64,000 bases of DNA from contig JAUIJL010000005.1 in the NCBI GenBank assembly GCA_030431255.1, positions 341,313-405,312 of the forward strand, given 5' to 3'. Each line of letters opens with the position of its first letter. The stretch's first letter is position 1. Origin of the DNA: Thermoanaerobaculia bacterium (GTDB taxonomy: Bacteria > Acidobacteriota > Thermoanaerobaculia > Multivoradales > J023). The notes below the pieces were generated by a model, which worked only from the letters and a program-made list of their open reading frames with translations, had not been told where the DNA came from and searched no databases. Position numbers and translations under genes: made by a program. Shown here one piece after another: positions 26,353 to 34,355 of this stretch.

Positions 26353-26680
26353 CCCGGAAGATCGTGACCGATCCTCTTGGCGAGCTCTCAGAGCTCGACT
26401 CCGTCGCTGGTGGCACGAGGATCGGATCCGAGTTTCCTACGGGGATTTTGCCGACGACGCCTTGCGGGTGGGAGATCGCTTGCAGATCGACCGCAACGAG
26501 CTGCGGTTGGTGCGTCACCTCGACTCCCGGATCCGATTCGAGGCCCGGGACCCGCACAACCGACCGTGGACCGTGGAGCGGCAAGGGGAGGTGTTTCGGC
26601 TGACCGCGCCCGATGGTCGAGCCCTGCGCCTATCTGCCCAAACCGTGCTCGTGGTGCCTGTCTCGCGACGAGGTGGGTGA
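26330..26680 (+). CDS. Small basic protein of unknown function after pspA
   Basis: A 116-residue protein in a frame that overlaps the end of pspA by 23 bases. It is rich in Arg and Asp, with alternating strands such as DALRVGDRLQIDRNELRLV and FRLTAPDGRALRL that suggest a small beta-barrel. No family recognised, no signal peptide. The ATG at 26330 has a weak ribosome site, so translational coupling to pspA is likely. Because of the overlap and shared strand it may work with PspA. Existence as a gene is supported by good codon usage up to the stop. Confidence 0.6.
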   Translation: MDNVGKPNPEDRDRSSWRALRARLRRWWHEDRIRVSYGDFADDALRVGDRLQIDRNELRLVRHLDSRIRFEARDPHNRPWTVERQGEVFRLTAPDGRALRLSAQTVLVVPVSRRGG

Positions 26681-26693
26681 GAAATCCGGGCCC

Positions 26694-26723
26694 AAAAAGA
26701 ATTAGCCCCGGTTCGCCGGGGCT
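26694..26723 (-). terminator. Intrinsic terminator of nrdB
   Basis: AGCCCCGG (26704-26711) pairs with CCGGGGCT (26716-26723) around a four-base loop. On the minus strand the hairpin is followed by AATTCTTTTT, a clear T-run. It lies about 100 bases after the nrdB stop. Confidence 0.88.
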
Positions 26724-26824
26724 GGTACGTGAATCAGGCTGTTCGGAACAGCATCTGTAAACCACCGGTGAGACAACCAGTGGAAAGTCGCCCGAGCAGA
26801 AGCGCTTGGGCGACCGAAACTCGA

Positions 26825-27820
26825 TCAATCCCAGTCGAGCGCCGCGCCCATCTGATATTCGGTGACGCGGGTCTCGAAGAAGTTCTTCTCTTTCGAAAGA
26901 TCCGTAGACTGCGACATCCACGGGAACGGGTTCTCGCGATGGTATCGCTTGCCCAAACCCAGGCGCTCCAACCGACGATCCGCGACATATTCCACATATT
27001 GCGCGAATTGATCGGCGTTGATGCCCAGCAGACCTTCCGGGCAGGCGTCGTAGGCGTAGCGCTGCTCAAGGGCCACGGCCCGATCCATCAGCTCGACGAT
27101 TTCCGTTTGGAACTCGGTCGTCCAGATGTCCGGAAACTCGGTCTTGATGGTGTGGATCAGGTCGCAGCCGAACGCCAAGTGAATGGATTCGTCGCGCATG
27201 ATGTATTCGAATTGCTCACCGATGCCGACCATTTTGTTTTGGCGCTTGAGGGCCAGCATCATGGCGAATCCGGCGTAGAAGAACACACCTTCCATGATCA
27301 CGTAGAAACCGACCAAATCGCGGACGAAGCGCTGAATATTCTCCGTGCCTTCGGTGGAGAAATTCGGATCGAAAACCGACGTGGTCAGATCGACCACGAA
27401 GTCGTCTTTCTCTTTGATCGACGGAATCGTTTGGTACATGTTGAAGATTTCGTCCGGGTTGAGACCGAGCGAATCGCAACAATAAATGAACGTGTCGGTG
27501 TGCACCGCTTCCTCGAAGGCTTGGCGCAAGAGGTACTGCCGGGCCTCGGGATTGGTGACGTGGTTGTACACCGCCAGAACCAGATTGTTGGCGGTGAGGG
27601 ATTCGGCGGTCGAGAAAAAACCGAGATTCCAAAGAATCAATCGGCGCTCGGTCTCGCTCAGCACCTTGTCGGACTTCCACTGCTCGACGTCTTTTTGCAT
27701 CGAGATCTCTTCGGGCGTCCAATTGTTGTTGATGCCGTTTTTGTAGTGCTCCCGCGCCCAGTGGTAGCGCATCGGCAAAATCTTGTTCGGGTCGGTCTTC
27801 GAATTGTTGATGATCGTCAT
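26825..27820 (-). CDS. nrdB: Ribonucleotide reductase small subunit, class Ic type
   Basis: A 331-residue R2 protein that makes the oxidant for ribonucleotide reduction with NrdA. Metal ligands are visible as E73 (TAESL), E104 and H107 (EEAVH), E177 (IMEGV), E211 and H214 (DESIH). The residue four after H107, the radical tyrosine in class Ia, is F111 (codon at 27490-27488). The first ligand is Glu rather than Asp. Both are the marks of class Ic enzymes such as that of Chlamydia, which use a Mn/Fe cofactor instead of a tyrosyl radical. The C-terminal Tyr needed for radical transfer is present (EYQMG). The metal content is inferred from family knowledge. Confidence 0.96.
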   Translation of the reverse strand: MTIINNSKTDPNKILPMRYHWAREHYKNGINNNWTPEEISMQKDVEQWKSDKVLSETERRLILWNLGFFSTAESLTANNLVLAVYNHVTNPEARQYLLRQAFEEAVHTDTFIYCCDSLGLNPDEIFNMYQTIPSIKEKDDFVVDLTTSVFDPNFSTEGTENIQRFVRDLVGFYVIMEGVFFYAGFAMMLALKRQNKMVGIGEQFEYIMRDESIHLAFGCDLIHTIKTEFPDIWTTEFQTEIVELMDRAVALEQRYAYDACPEGLLGINADQFAQYVEYVADRRLERLGLGKRYHRENPFPWMSQSTDLSKEKNFFETRVTEYQMGAALDWD

Positions 27821-27934
27821 GGCAGGGTCCCGACGGCTCTCCAGGCGGTGAGCTCTTCCTAAAAACTTGGCTAATAACTGCGGCTGCTGGTTGGCTGCTG
27901 AATCTGCGGGCTATGCGGCTCGGCCGACCATCTC

Positions 27935-27960
27935 TCGATAGACGGCCGGCTCACTATCGA
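27935..27960. other. Hairpin in the nrdA-nrdB gap
   Basis: TCGATAG (27935-27941) pairs with CTATCGA (27954-27960) around a 12-base loop that contains GCCGGC. It lies just after the nrdA stop, in the 144-base gap before nrdB. There is no T-run, so it more likely tunes mRNA stability or the NrdA:NrdB ratio than ends transcription. Confidence 0.45.
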
Positions 27961-27964
27961 TCAC

Positions 27965-30900
27965 TTATTGACAAGCTTCGCATTCGGGATCGCCGATGCG
28001 ACAGAGCTTGGGCTCCGGTTTGATGGTCTGCTCGACGGCTCGCTTAGGAGTCGGTCTTTGCGGGGGCTCAGCTCGCGTCGACGGCACCGAAGCAGACGCC
28101 GCGCGACCGGCCATCAGCGGATGGCTCCCCGCCACGGCTTCCGCGCCGACCATGCCTTGCCCAGCGGGCACCGCGGCACTGAGACTCGCGCTCGGAGACA
28201 CGACACTCTGCACCGATTGGCCTTGGACCGCTTGGGTCAGAACCGTCTTGGCTGCCTTGGATTCCTGCGGCGACGCAGCGACCGAATCGTATTCCCGCTT
28301 CTGGGTGAAGCCGTATTTGGACGCGTCCAGAGTCGACTTCTCGATTTGGGTCGCCGCCAAGGTACGCAGGTAGTAGGTGGTCTTCATGCCCATCTTCCAG
28401 GCGGATAGGTAGATGTCCGACAACATCTTGCCCGACGTGCCCTGCATGAAGACGTTGTGGCTTTGGCTCTGGTCGATCCACTTGCCGCGGGTTGCGGTCA
28501 TGCGCAAGGCGTGGATCGGATCCACCTGGAAGGCTTCCTTATATTTGATCTTCATCTTTTCCGGAATGTCCGGGATCAAAGACAGGTTGCCGTCGAGGTA
28601 TTTGAGCTGATCCAACATCTCGTCGTTCCACATGCCGAGCTCGGACAGCTCATCCACCAAATAACGGTTGACGATGGTGAACTCGCCGGAAATGTTGGCT
28701 TTGACGTAGATATTCTTGTAGATCGGCTCGATGCAGGGGAAGCAGCCCGAAATATTGGCGATGGTCGCGGTCGGCGCGATCGCCATGGTATTCGAGTTGC
28801 GCATGCCGTTGGCGGCGATCGATGCCCGCACCGGCTCCCAATCCAAACGCTGGGCCCGGCTGACCTCCACCGGCACACCGCGCTCCGATTCGAGCAGGTC
28901 GATGGTGTCGAAGGGCATGATGCCGCGATCCCATTTGGAGCCCGGGAACGACTCGTATGCGCCCCGCTCTCCGGCCAGCTCGGAGGAGGCCAGAATCGCG
29001 TGGTAGCTGATCCACTCGTGGGTGGAGTCGGCGAATTCCAGCGCCTCGTCGGACTCGAACGCGATGTCGAGCTCGAAGAGAGCGTCTTGGAAACCCATCA
29101 TGCCGAGGCCGATCGGCCGATGGCGCATATTGGAATTGCGCGCCTCGGGGGTCGGATAGAAATTGATGTCGACCACGTTGTCGAGCATGCGGATGGCGGT
29201 TTTGACCGTGGTCGCCAGCAGCTCGCGGTTGAGCTGCCCGGCCTCCATGTGTACGGCCAAATTCACCGAGCCGAGGTTGCAGACCGCGGTTTCGTCCGCC
29301 GAGGTGTTGAGGGTGATCTCGGTGCACAGATTCGAGCTGTGGATCACGCCGCAGTGGTCTTGGGGCGAGCGGACGTTACACGCATCCTTGAAGGTGATCC
29401 AGGGATGGCCCGTCTCAAAGAGCATGGTCAGCATTTTGCGCCACAGGCCCTTGGCCGGCACGGTCTTGAACAGGCGGATCTCGCCTTCGCGGGCCATGCG
29501 CTCGTAGTGCTCGTAACGGGCCTCGAAAGCGCTACCGAAGAGGTGGTGAAGATCCGCCACCTCGTCCGGCGAGAAGAGCGTCCAGTCCTTATCCGCCAAC
29601 ACCCGTTTCATGAACAGATCGGGAATCCAATTGGCGGTATTCATGTCGTGGGTACGACGACGCTCGTCACCGGTGTTCTTGCGCAGATCGAGGAAATCCT
29701 CGATGTCGTAGTGCCACGTCTCCAAATAGGCACAGGTGGCGCCACGCCGCTTGCCGGAACGATTGATGGCGTTGGTGACGTCGTTGGCGATCTTGAGGAA
29801 GGGCACCACACCTTGGCTTTCCACTTTGGTGGATTTGATCGCCGCGCCCGTGGCCCGGATATTCGACCAATCGTTGCCGATTCCGCCCGACCACTTCGAC
29901 AGCTGGGAGTTGTCACCCAAGCTTTTGAAGATGTGCTTGAGGTCGTCGTCGATGGTGGTCAGATAGCAGGACGACAATTGGGGATGGTCGGTGCCGGCGT
30001 GGAAGAGGGTCGGAGTCGAAGGCACGAACCGACGTTGGGACATGAGCTCGTAAAATTCGATCGCCCAGTCTTCGTGCTGGCTTTCCTCGCGGATGGCGAG
30101 GCCCATGGCCACTCGCATCCAGAAGCATTGAGGCAGCTCCGCGCACTCGCCGTCCAAACGCAGGAAGTAGCGCTCGTAAAGGGTCTGCAAACCGATGTAT
30201 TGGAATTGCAGGTCGCGCTCCGGGCGCAGGGCTTGGGCCAAGCGCTCGAGATCCATGTCGGCGATCCGGGCGTCCAGATTGGAGCGGCGGATCATCTCGC
30301 GGGTTTGCTCGATGAAGGTCTTACGGTAGATCTTCTCGTGCTCCGACGCTTTGATCGAGCGGCCCACCACTTCCTTCTGTAGACGCTGGAGCAACATGCG
30401 AGCGGCGAGGTAGGAGTGGTCGGGATGGCGCTCGATGAACGAAGCGGCGGCGAGCACCATGGCGCGGTCGATGTCGTGGGTCTCGACCTCGTCGTAGACG
30501 TTCTTGACCACCTCGCGAAGAATGGCGTCGAAGTCGATGCCCCGCTGATCGAGGCCTTCGGCGGCCCGGCGCAGGTTCTCGTCGATCTTGCGAACATTGA
30601 GGAGCTGGACACGGCCGTCACGTTTTTTGACCGTCAGCTTGCCGAGCTTGGCGTTCTCGATCGCCCGTTCAGCGGCTTCCTCGCGGGCTTCCTGGCGCTT
30701 GGCCCGATAGAGGATGTAAGCCTTGGCGATTTCGTAGTGTTGGGCACGAACCAGGTGCTTTTCGACAATGTCCTGGATGTTCTCCACGTTCGGGTAGAAA
30801 TCCACGAAACGACCGCGAATCTCTTCGTTGACCGCTTGGGCAATCGCTTCGACCTCCGAAGCAGAGATGTTGCCCTTTCCGCCCGCCTCGACAGCCTTGG

Positions 30901-30979
30901 TGATGGCATTCTGGATGCGCGAGGTATCGAATTCGACAACCTCACCCGTGCGCTTTACGACCCGAAGCTCCTCCAACAT
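27965..30979 (-). CDS. nrdA: Ribonucleotide reductase large subunit with two ATP-cones
   Basis: A 1004-residue R1 protein, longer than the ~760 residues of the Escherichia coli enzyme. Two ATP-cone domains stand in tandem at the N-terminus (about 3-95 and 112-205), the first beginning VVKRTGEVVEFD and the second VKKRDGRVQLLN. The catalytic barrel carries NLCTEI with the thiyl-radical cysteine near residue 552 and PTATIANISG. The C-terminus ends in a Cys pair within PECEACQ for reduction by thioredoxin-like proteins. Doubled ATP-cones point to elaborate allosteric control by ATP/dATP. GGAGGAAAG precedes the ATG. It is transcribed ahead of nrdB. Confidence 0.97.
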   Translation of the reverse strand: MLEELRVVKRTGEVVEFDTSRIQNAITKAVEAGGKGNISASEVEAIAQAVNEEIRGRFVDFYPNVENIQDIVEKHLVRAQHYEIAKAYILYRAKRQEAREEAAERAIENAKLGKLTVKKRDGRVQLLNVRKIDENLRRAAEGLDQRGIDFDAILREVVKNVYDEVETHDIDRAMVLAAASFIERHPDHSYLAARMLLQRLQKEVVGRSIKASEHEKIYRKTFIEQTREMIRRSNLDARIADMDLERLAQALRPERDLQFQYIGLQTLYERYFLRLDGECAELPQCFWMRVAMGLAIREESQHEDWAIEFYELMSQRRFVPSTPTLFHAGTDHPQLSSCYLTTIDDDLKHIFKSLGDNSQLSKWSGGIGNDWSNIRATGAAIKSTKVESQGVVPFLKIANDVTNAINRSGKRRGATCAYLETWHYDIEDFLDLRKNTGDERRRTHDMNTANWIPDLFMKRVLADKDWTLFSPDEVADLHHLFGSAFEARYEHYERMAREGEIRLFKTVPAKGLWRKMLTMLFETGHPWITFKDACNVRSPQDHCGVIHSSNLCTEITLNTSADETAVCNLGSVNLAVHMEAGQLNRELLATTVKTAIRMLDNVVDINFYPTPEARNSNMRHRPIGLGMMGFQDALFELDIAFESDEALEFADSTHEWISYHAILASSELAGERGAYESFPGSKWDRGIMPFDTIDLLESERGVPVEVSRAQRLDWEPVRASIAANGMRNSNTMAIAPTATIANISGCFPCIEPIYKNIYVKANISGEFTIVNRYLVDELSELGMWNDEMLDQLKYLDGNLSLIPDIPEKMKIKYKEAFQVDPIHALRMTATRGKWIDQSQSHNVFMQGTSGKMLSDIYLSAWKMGMKTTYYLRTLAATQIEKSTLDASKYGFTQKREYDSVAASPQESKAAKTVLTQAVQGQSVQSVVSPSASLSAAVPAGQGMVGAEAVAGSHPLMAGRAASASVPSTRAEPPQRPTPKRAVEQTIKPEPKLCRIGDPECEACQ

Positions 30980-31160
30980 CTACTTTCCTCCGCCTTTGGG
31001 GTTCCCTGTCCCTAATAACTGTTCAGCCTGCAAACCGTCCGACAAGGCCGGGCATGCACCCGGCCAATTAGCCAAGGGGCTCCCCAAGACCGACGAAAAC
31101 ATCGTCGGCCACGCCGGCCGTTGTCCAGGCGACCGGTCCTTGGTTGGGCCTCTTTATTTG
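30980..31160 (-). other. Long structured leader of nrdA
   Basis: About 200 bases separate the promoter-like sequence from the nrdA ATG on the minus strand. They contain a 7-pair stem CCGACGA/TCGTCGG (31090-31096 with 31102-31108) and a 7-pair stem GGCCGGG/CCCGGCC (31046-31052 with 31059-31065). A GC-rich stretch with GGGGAGCCCC lies between them. No cobalamin-box or other known riboswitch signature is visible. It may be a regulatory leader or simply mRNA structure. Confidence 0.45.
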
Positions 31161-31163
31161 GCT

Positions 31164-31218
31164 TCGTCTATATTAGACGAGGTGGGAGAAAAGTACAAGA
31201 TGTAGTTGTGGCTGTCAA
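31164..31218 (-). promoter_or_regulatory. nrdA promoter with a candidate NrdR box
   Basis: On the minus strand TTGACA (31218-31213) is followed after 17 bases by TACTTT. An overlapping pair is TTGTAC (31198-31193) and TAATAT (31175-31170), also at 17 bases. Between 31208 and 31193 lies CAACTACATCTTGTAC, which matches 11 of 16 positions of the NrdR box. A 7-bp palindrome TCGTCTA/TAGACGA (31164-31180) sits beside it. NrdR repression through overlap with the promoter fits, but a second properly spaced NrdR box is not clear. Confidence 0.45.
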
Positions 31219-31467
31219 CAGACACCCAAGATAATGGGGCAGGATGCAAAACTCTCGATTTGCCAATACTTTACGAACGGGAAATCGGCGCCGGCGCCGG
31301 CCGCTCTCCCGACCAGCCGGCTCGCCGAGCCCGTTGATCTTCCGAGGGTTTCGCCGTCCGCGACCCGACGGCAAAATTTTTCGAAATTTTCTAAAGCCTT
31401 CTTCTCCCCTGCACGGGCGAGAGGATCACCTATGTCCCGATTCGCTGAAATTTGACAAGGTCAAGGG
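31219..31467. other. Divergent intergenic region between nrdA promoter and the HDAC-like gene
   Basis: About 250 bases with no gene I trust. The notable element is the AT-rich palindrome AAAATTT (31373-31379) / AAATTTT (31384-31390) around TTCG, unusual in this GC-rich window. It could be a protein site or an RNA hairpin. The start of the next gene is a GTG with AAGG in front. Confidence 0.4.
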
Positions 31468-32385
31468 GTGAAAGCGTTTTATTGTGATCATTTCGTCTTG
31501 CCCTTGCCGGAGAAACATCGCTTCCCCATGGCGAAGTATGCGCAGCTGCGGCATCGGATTGAAACCACATTGCCCGAGGTCGAGCTGTTGGTGCCGCCGG
31601 CGATCGACGACAAGGCCCTGCGGCGAGCCCATGACCCGCTGTACCTACGTCGAGTGATCGACGGCGCCTTGGATCCCAAAGACGTAAGACGCATGGGATT
31701 TCCATGGTCGCCCCAGCTGGTGGAGCGCTCTCGCCGGTCCGTGGGCGGCACGGTCGCCGCTTGCAGGGTCGCCGTCGAGGAGACGGGCATCGCCGCCTGC
31801 CTGGCCGGGGGAACCCACCACGCTTTCGCCGACCGGGGCGAGGGATTTTGCGTCTTCAACGACGCCGCGGTGGCCGCCCGCAGCCTGCAGGCCGAGACCG
31901 CCGAAAAACGGGCTTCCATCGAGCGGGTTCTGATCGTCGATTGCGACGTGCACCAAGGCAACGGCACCGCGGCGATCTTCGCCCGAGATCCGTCGGTCTT
32001 CACCTTCTCCATCCACGGTCGACGAAATTACCCTTTTCACAAAGAGACGAGCGATCTGGACATCGAGCTGGAAGACGGCACCGGCGACGCCGAATACCTG
32101 GATGCCCTCGACACCTCCCTCGATCGAATCCTGTCGATCTTCGGTGCCGACTTGGTGATCTATCTGGCCGGAGCCGACCCCTACGAGCACGATCGGCTCG
32201 GCCGCCTAGCCCTCACCAAAGAAGGTTTGGACCGTCGGGATCGCCTGGTGCTCGACCGATGCCGGGATGAACGGCTACCGGTCGCGGTGGTCATGGCCGG
32301 CGGTTACGCTCCGGAGGTCGAGGACATCGTCGACATCCACTTCAACACCATCCGCCGGGCGGCGGAGCTCAAGCGGTCGAGCTGA
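31468..32385 (+). CDS. Histone deacetylase-like (acetylpolyamine amidohydrolase family) hydrolase
   Basis: A 305-residue protein of the HDAC/AcuC/AphA superfamily. It shows GGTHHAF with the His pair, FCVFND, the metal ligands in VDCDVHQGNG, and YLAGADPYEHDRLGRLALT with the further Asp ligand, then MAGGY. It should be a zinc-dependent amidohydrolase that removes acyl groups from lysines or small amines in the cytoplasm. The start is GTG at 31468. It is a single gene; its neighbours give no hint of the substrate. Confidence 0.93.
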   Translation: MKAFYCDHFVLPLPEKHRFPMAKYAQLRHRIETTLPEVELLVPPAIDDKALRRAHDPLYLRRVIDGALDPKDVRRMGFPWSPQLVERSRRSVGGTVAACRVAVEETGIAACLAGGTHHAFADRGEGFCVFNDAAVAARSLQAETAEKRASIERVLIVDCDVHQGNGTAAIFARDPSVFTFSIHGRRNYPFHKETSDLDIELEDGTGDAEYLDALDTSLDRILSIFGADLVIYLAGADPYEHDRLGRLALTKEGLDRRDRLVLDRCRDERLPVAVVMAGGYAPEVEDIVDIHFNTIRRAAELKRSS

Positions 32386-32440
32386 AATCCCCACCGAATG
32401 CTCCGACCGCGTTTCCGACCCGACTCAACCTTCGTGGGGT

Positions 32441-32467
32441 CGGGGCTTGCCCCGGGCTTGCCCCCGG
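32441..32467. repeat. REP-like palindromes after the HDAC-like gene
   Basis: CGGGGCTTGCCCCG (32441-32454) overlaps CCGGGCTTGCCCCCGG (32452-32467). Two palindromes with the same GGGC-TT-GCCC core lie back to back in the gap between convergent genes, like those at 13659 and 48199. Confidence 0.55.
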
Positions 32468-32480
32468 CCGTTCTGCGTGC

Positions 32481-33380
32481 TCATCCAACTGAATCCTTGA
32501 TCAATTCCCCATAACCTTCCCGAAAGGTCGGATAGCTGGGAACGAATCCAGAGGACCGCAAGCGGGCGTTGGAGCAGCGTTTGTTGGAGCGCATGCGGCG
32601 GGACGTGCTCGACGGAGGCTGCTCGGCGCCGGGGGGCGCCGGCACGCCGAGCTGCCGCGCCAGCCAACGCTTGACCACCCCATCGGCGCTCGGCTCGTCG
32701 TCGACCCCGAGATAGATTTCTTCGGCATCGTCGAGCTCCGCCAAGTGGATCACGGCCCGCGCAGCGTCCTGGATGTGGATGCGGTTGGTCCAGATCACTG
32801 GATCGTCGTAACACACCGCCTCTCCACGACGGACCGAATCCAAGAGCCGGGTCCGTCCCGGACCGTAGATGCCCCCCAAGCGGACGATGCTGCACCCCGG
32901 CACTTTCGACCCCAAGGCAACGGCCTCCCCCTCCAACAGCCGACGCCCGCCGAAGCCGGCGGGCTCCGTGGGCGAGGTCTCATCCACGATCGAGCCGTCG
33001 CTTTGGGCATAGACCGAGGTGCTCGACACGTAGACCAGCTTGCGGGGCAAGCACTGCCGGCGCTCCAAGATCGCCAGCAGATGCGCCAGGCCGTCCACAT
33101 AGGCGGCCCGGTACGCTTCGTCGTTGAAGCCCGAGGCGGCGGCGGTGTACACCAGGGTGCCGAGCCCTGAAAGCTGCGAAAACGGCAGGCTGTCCAAGGA
33201 GTCGGCCTCCGTCAGATCCGCCTGGACCCATTGGATCGGTAGGGCCGGATCCCCCTCGGAACGGCGCAGACCCCAGACCTGCATCCCCCGCTCCGCCCAT
33301 TCGAGACCGGCGCGGGTCCCCAGATCTCCACAACCGGCGATCAGGATCCGTCTCGAATCAGTCCCCGGGCTTTCAGCCAT
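32481..33380 (-). CDS. NAD(P)-binding epimerase/dehydratase-like protein
   Basis: A 299-residue extended-SDR protein. The Rossmann motif is ILIAGCGDLGTR; SSTSVYAQSDG and VDETSP follow, then RLGGIYGPGR. This is the YeeZ-like group, in which the catalytic YxxxK is usually degraded; here the position reads GGRRLLEGE, without Tyr. It may therefore bind nucleotide without normal epimerase chemistry. Its start overlaps the hemF end by 8 bases, so it belongs to the heme gene transcript. Confidence 0.85.
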   Translation of the reverse strand: MAESPGTDSRRILIAGCGDLGTRAGLEWAERGMQVWGLRRSEGDPALPIQWVQADLTEADSLDSLPFSQLSGLGTLVYTAAASGFNDEAYRAAYVDGLAHLLAILERRQCLPRKLVYVSSTSVYAQSDGSIVDETSPTEPAGFGGRRLLEGEAVALGSKVPGCSIVRLGGIYGPGRTRLLDSVRRGEAVCYDDPVIWTNRIHIQDAARAVIHLAELDDAEEIYLGVDDEPSADGVVKRWLARQLGVPAPPGAEQPPSSTSRRMRSNKRCSNARLRSSGFVPSYPTFREGYGELIKDSVG

Positions 33381-34299
33381 CTTGGGCCCAATCCCGCGGC
33401 CTCAGGTAGTCCCGGTAAAGGGCAGCCTCAGCGGTTCCGTCTTCCGGGCTCCAGTCGTATCGCCAGCGCACGTCCGGCGGCATGGAAACCAAAATCGACT
33501 CGGCACGGCCGCCCCGTTCGATGCCGAAGCGGGTGCCGCGATCGTAGAGCAGATTGAACTCCACGTAGCGGCCTCGGCGATAGAGCTGGAAATCGCGCTC
33601 GCGATCCCCGTAGGGCATGTCTTTTCGCCGTTCGAGAATCGGTAGGTAGGCGGGCAGGAACGCGTCGCCGATGGAGCGGGTCAACCCGTAGGCGTGGTCG
33701 AAGTCTCCCTCGGAGTAGTCGTCGTAGAAAAGGCCGCCGATGCCCCGCGGCTCCTGCCGATGGGGAAGGAAGAAATACTCATCGCATCGGGTCTTGAAGC
33801 GCGGATAAATGTCCGCGCCGAAGGGCTCACAGGCGGCCTTCGCCGTTTGGTGCCAATGCACGCAATCCTGATCGAAGCCGTAATACGGCGTCAGGTCGAA
33901 GCCGCCGCCGAACCACCACACCGGATCCTCTTCGTCTCCACCGGCCAGGAAGCAGCGCCAATTGGCGTGAGTGGTGGGAGCATAGGGATTGACCGGGTGG
34001 AAGATCATCGACAACGACACCGCTTCGAAGGTTTTGCCCGTGAGCTCGGGCCGACGCTCCGTGGCCGCTGCGGGCAGCTGTGCTCCCCGGGTGTGGGAAA
34101 AGTTGATCGCCCCACGGTCGATGACGGTTCCACCTTCGATCACCCTCGGGCGGGAAAGGCCCGTGGGACGTTCGAAACGATCTTCATGGAACCGCGCGGT
34201 CGGCTCGTGGCCCTGGATGCCCGCGCAGATTCGATCCTGAAGATCGGTCAAATATGCTCGGACCGCGCTCAGGTCCGCGATGGTTGAAACACTGCTCAT
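33373..34299 (-). CDS. hemF: Oxygen-dependent coproporphyrinogen III oxidase
   Basis: A 308-residue HemF. It carries NFSHTRG, HPVNPYAPTTHANWR, the WWFGGGFDLTPYY active-site stretch, HRQEPRGIGGLFYDD, and the C-terminal FNLLYDRGTRFG. It converts coproporphyrinogen III to protoporphyrinogen IX using O2 in the cytoplasm, so the organism makes heme aerobically. AAAGGA supports the start. It lies 56 bases after hemG on the same strand. Confidence 0.97.
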   Translation of the reverse strand: MSSVSTIADLSAVRAYLTDLQDRICAGIQGHEPTARFHEDRFERPTGLSRPRVIEGGTVIDRGAINFSHTRGAQLPAAATERRPELTGKTFEAVSLSMIFHPVNPYAPTTHANWRCFLAGGDEEDPVWWFGGGFDLTPYYGFDQDCVHWHQTAKAACEPFGADIYPRFKTRCDEYFFLPHRQEPRGIGGLFYDDYSEGDFDHAYGLTRSIGDAFLPAYLPILERRKDMPYGDRERDFQLYRRGRYVEFNLLYDRGTRFGIERGGRAESILVSMPPDVRWRYDWSPEDGTAEAALYRDYLRPRDWAQDG

Positions 34300-34355
34300 A
34301 TCGTGATTCCTTTCCGGAATTGATCATCTGACAATCCTTGGCTCGCTGCGTCGGG

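Noticed and set aside
30980-31160. Cobalamin riboswitch in the nrdA leader
   Set aside because: I could not find the B12-box sequence or the expected multi-stem junction.
31164-31180. TCGTCTA/TAGACGA palindrome as a second NrdR box
   Set aside because: It is one base short in the core, and its distance from the better site is not the usual 31-32 bases.
31234-31455. 73-codon open frame upstream of the HDAC-like gene
   Set aside because: Poor codon usage, no ribosome site, and it runs through an AT-rich palindrome.
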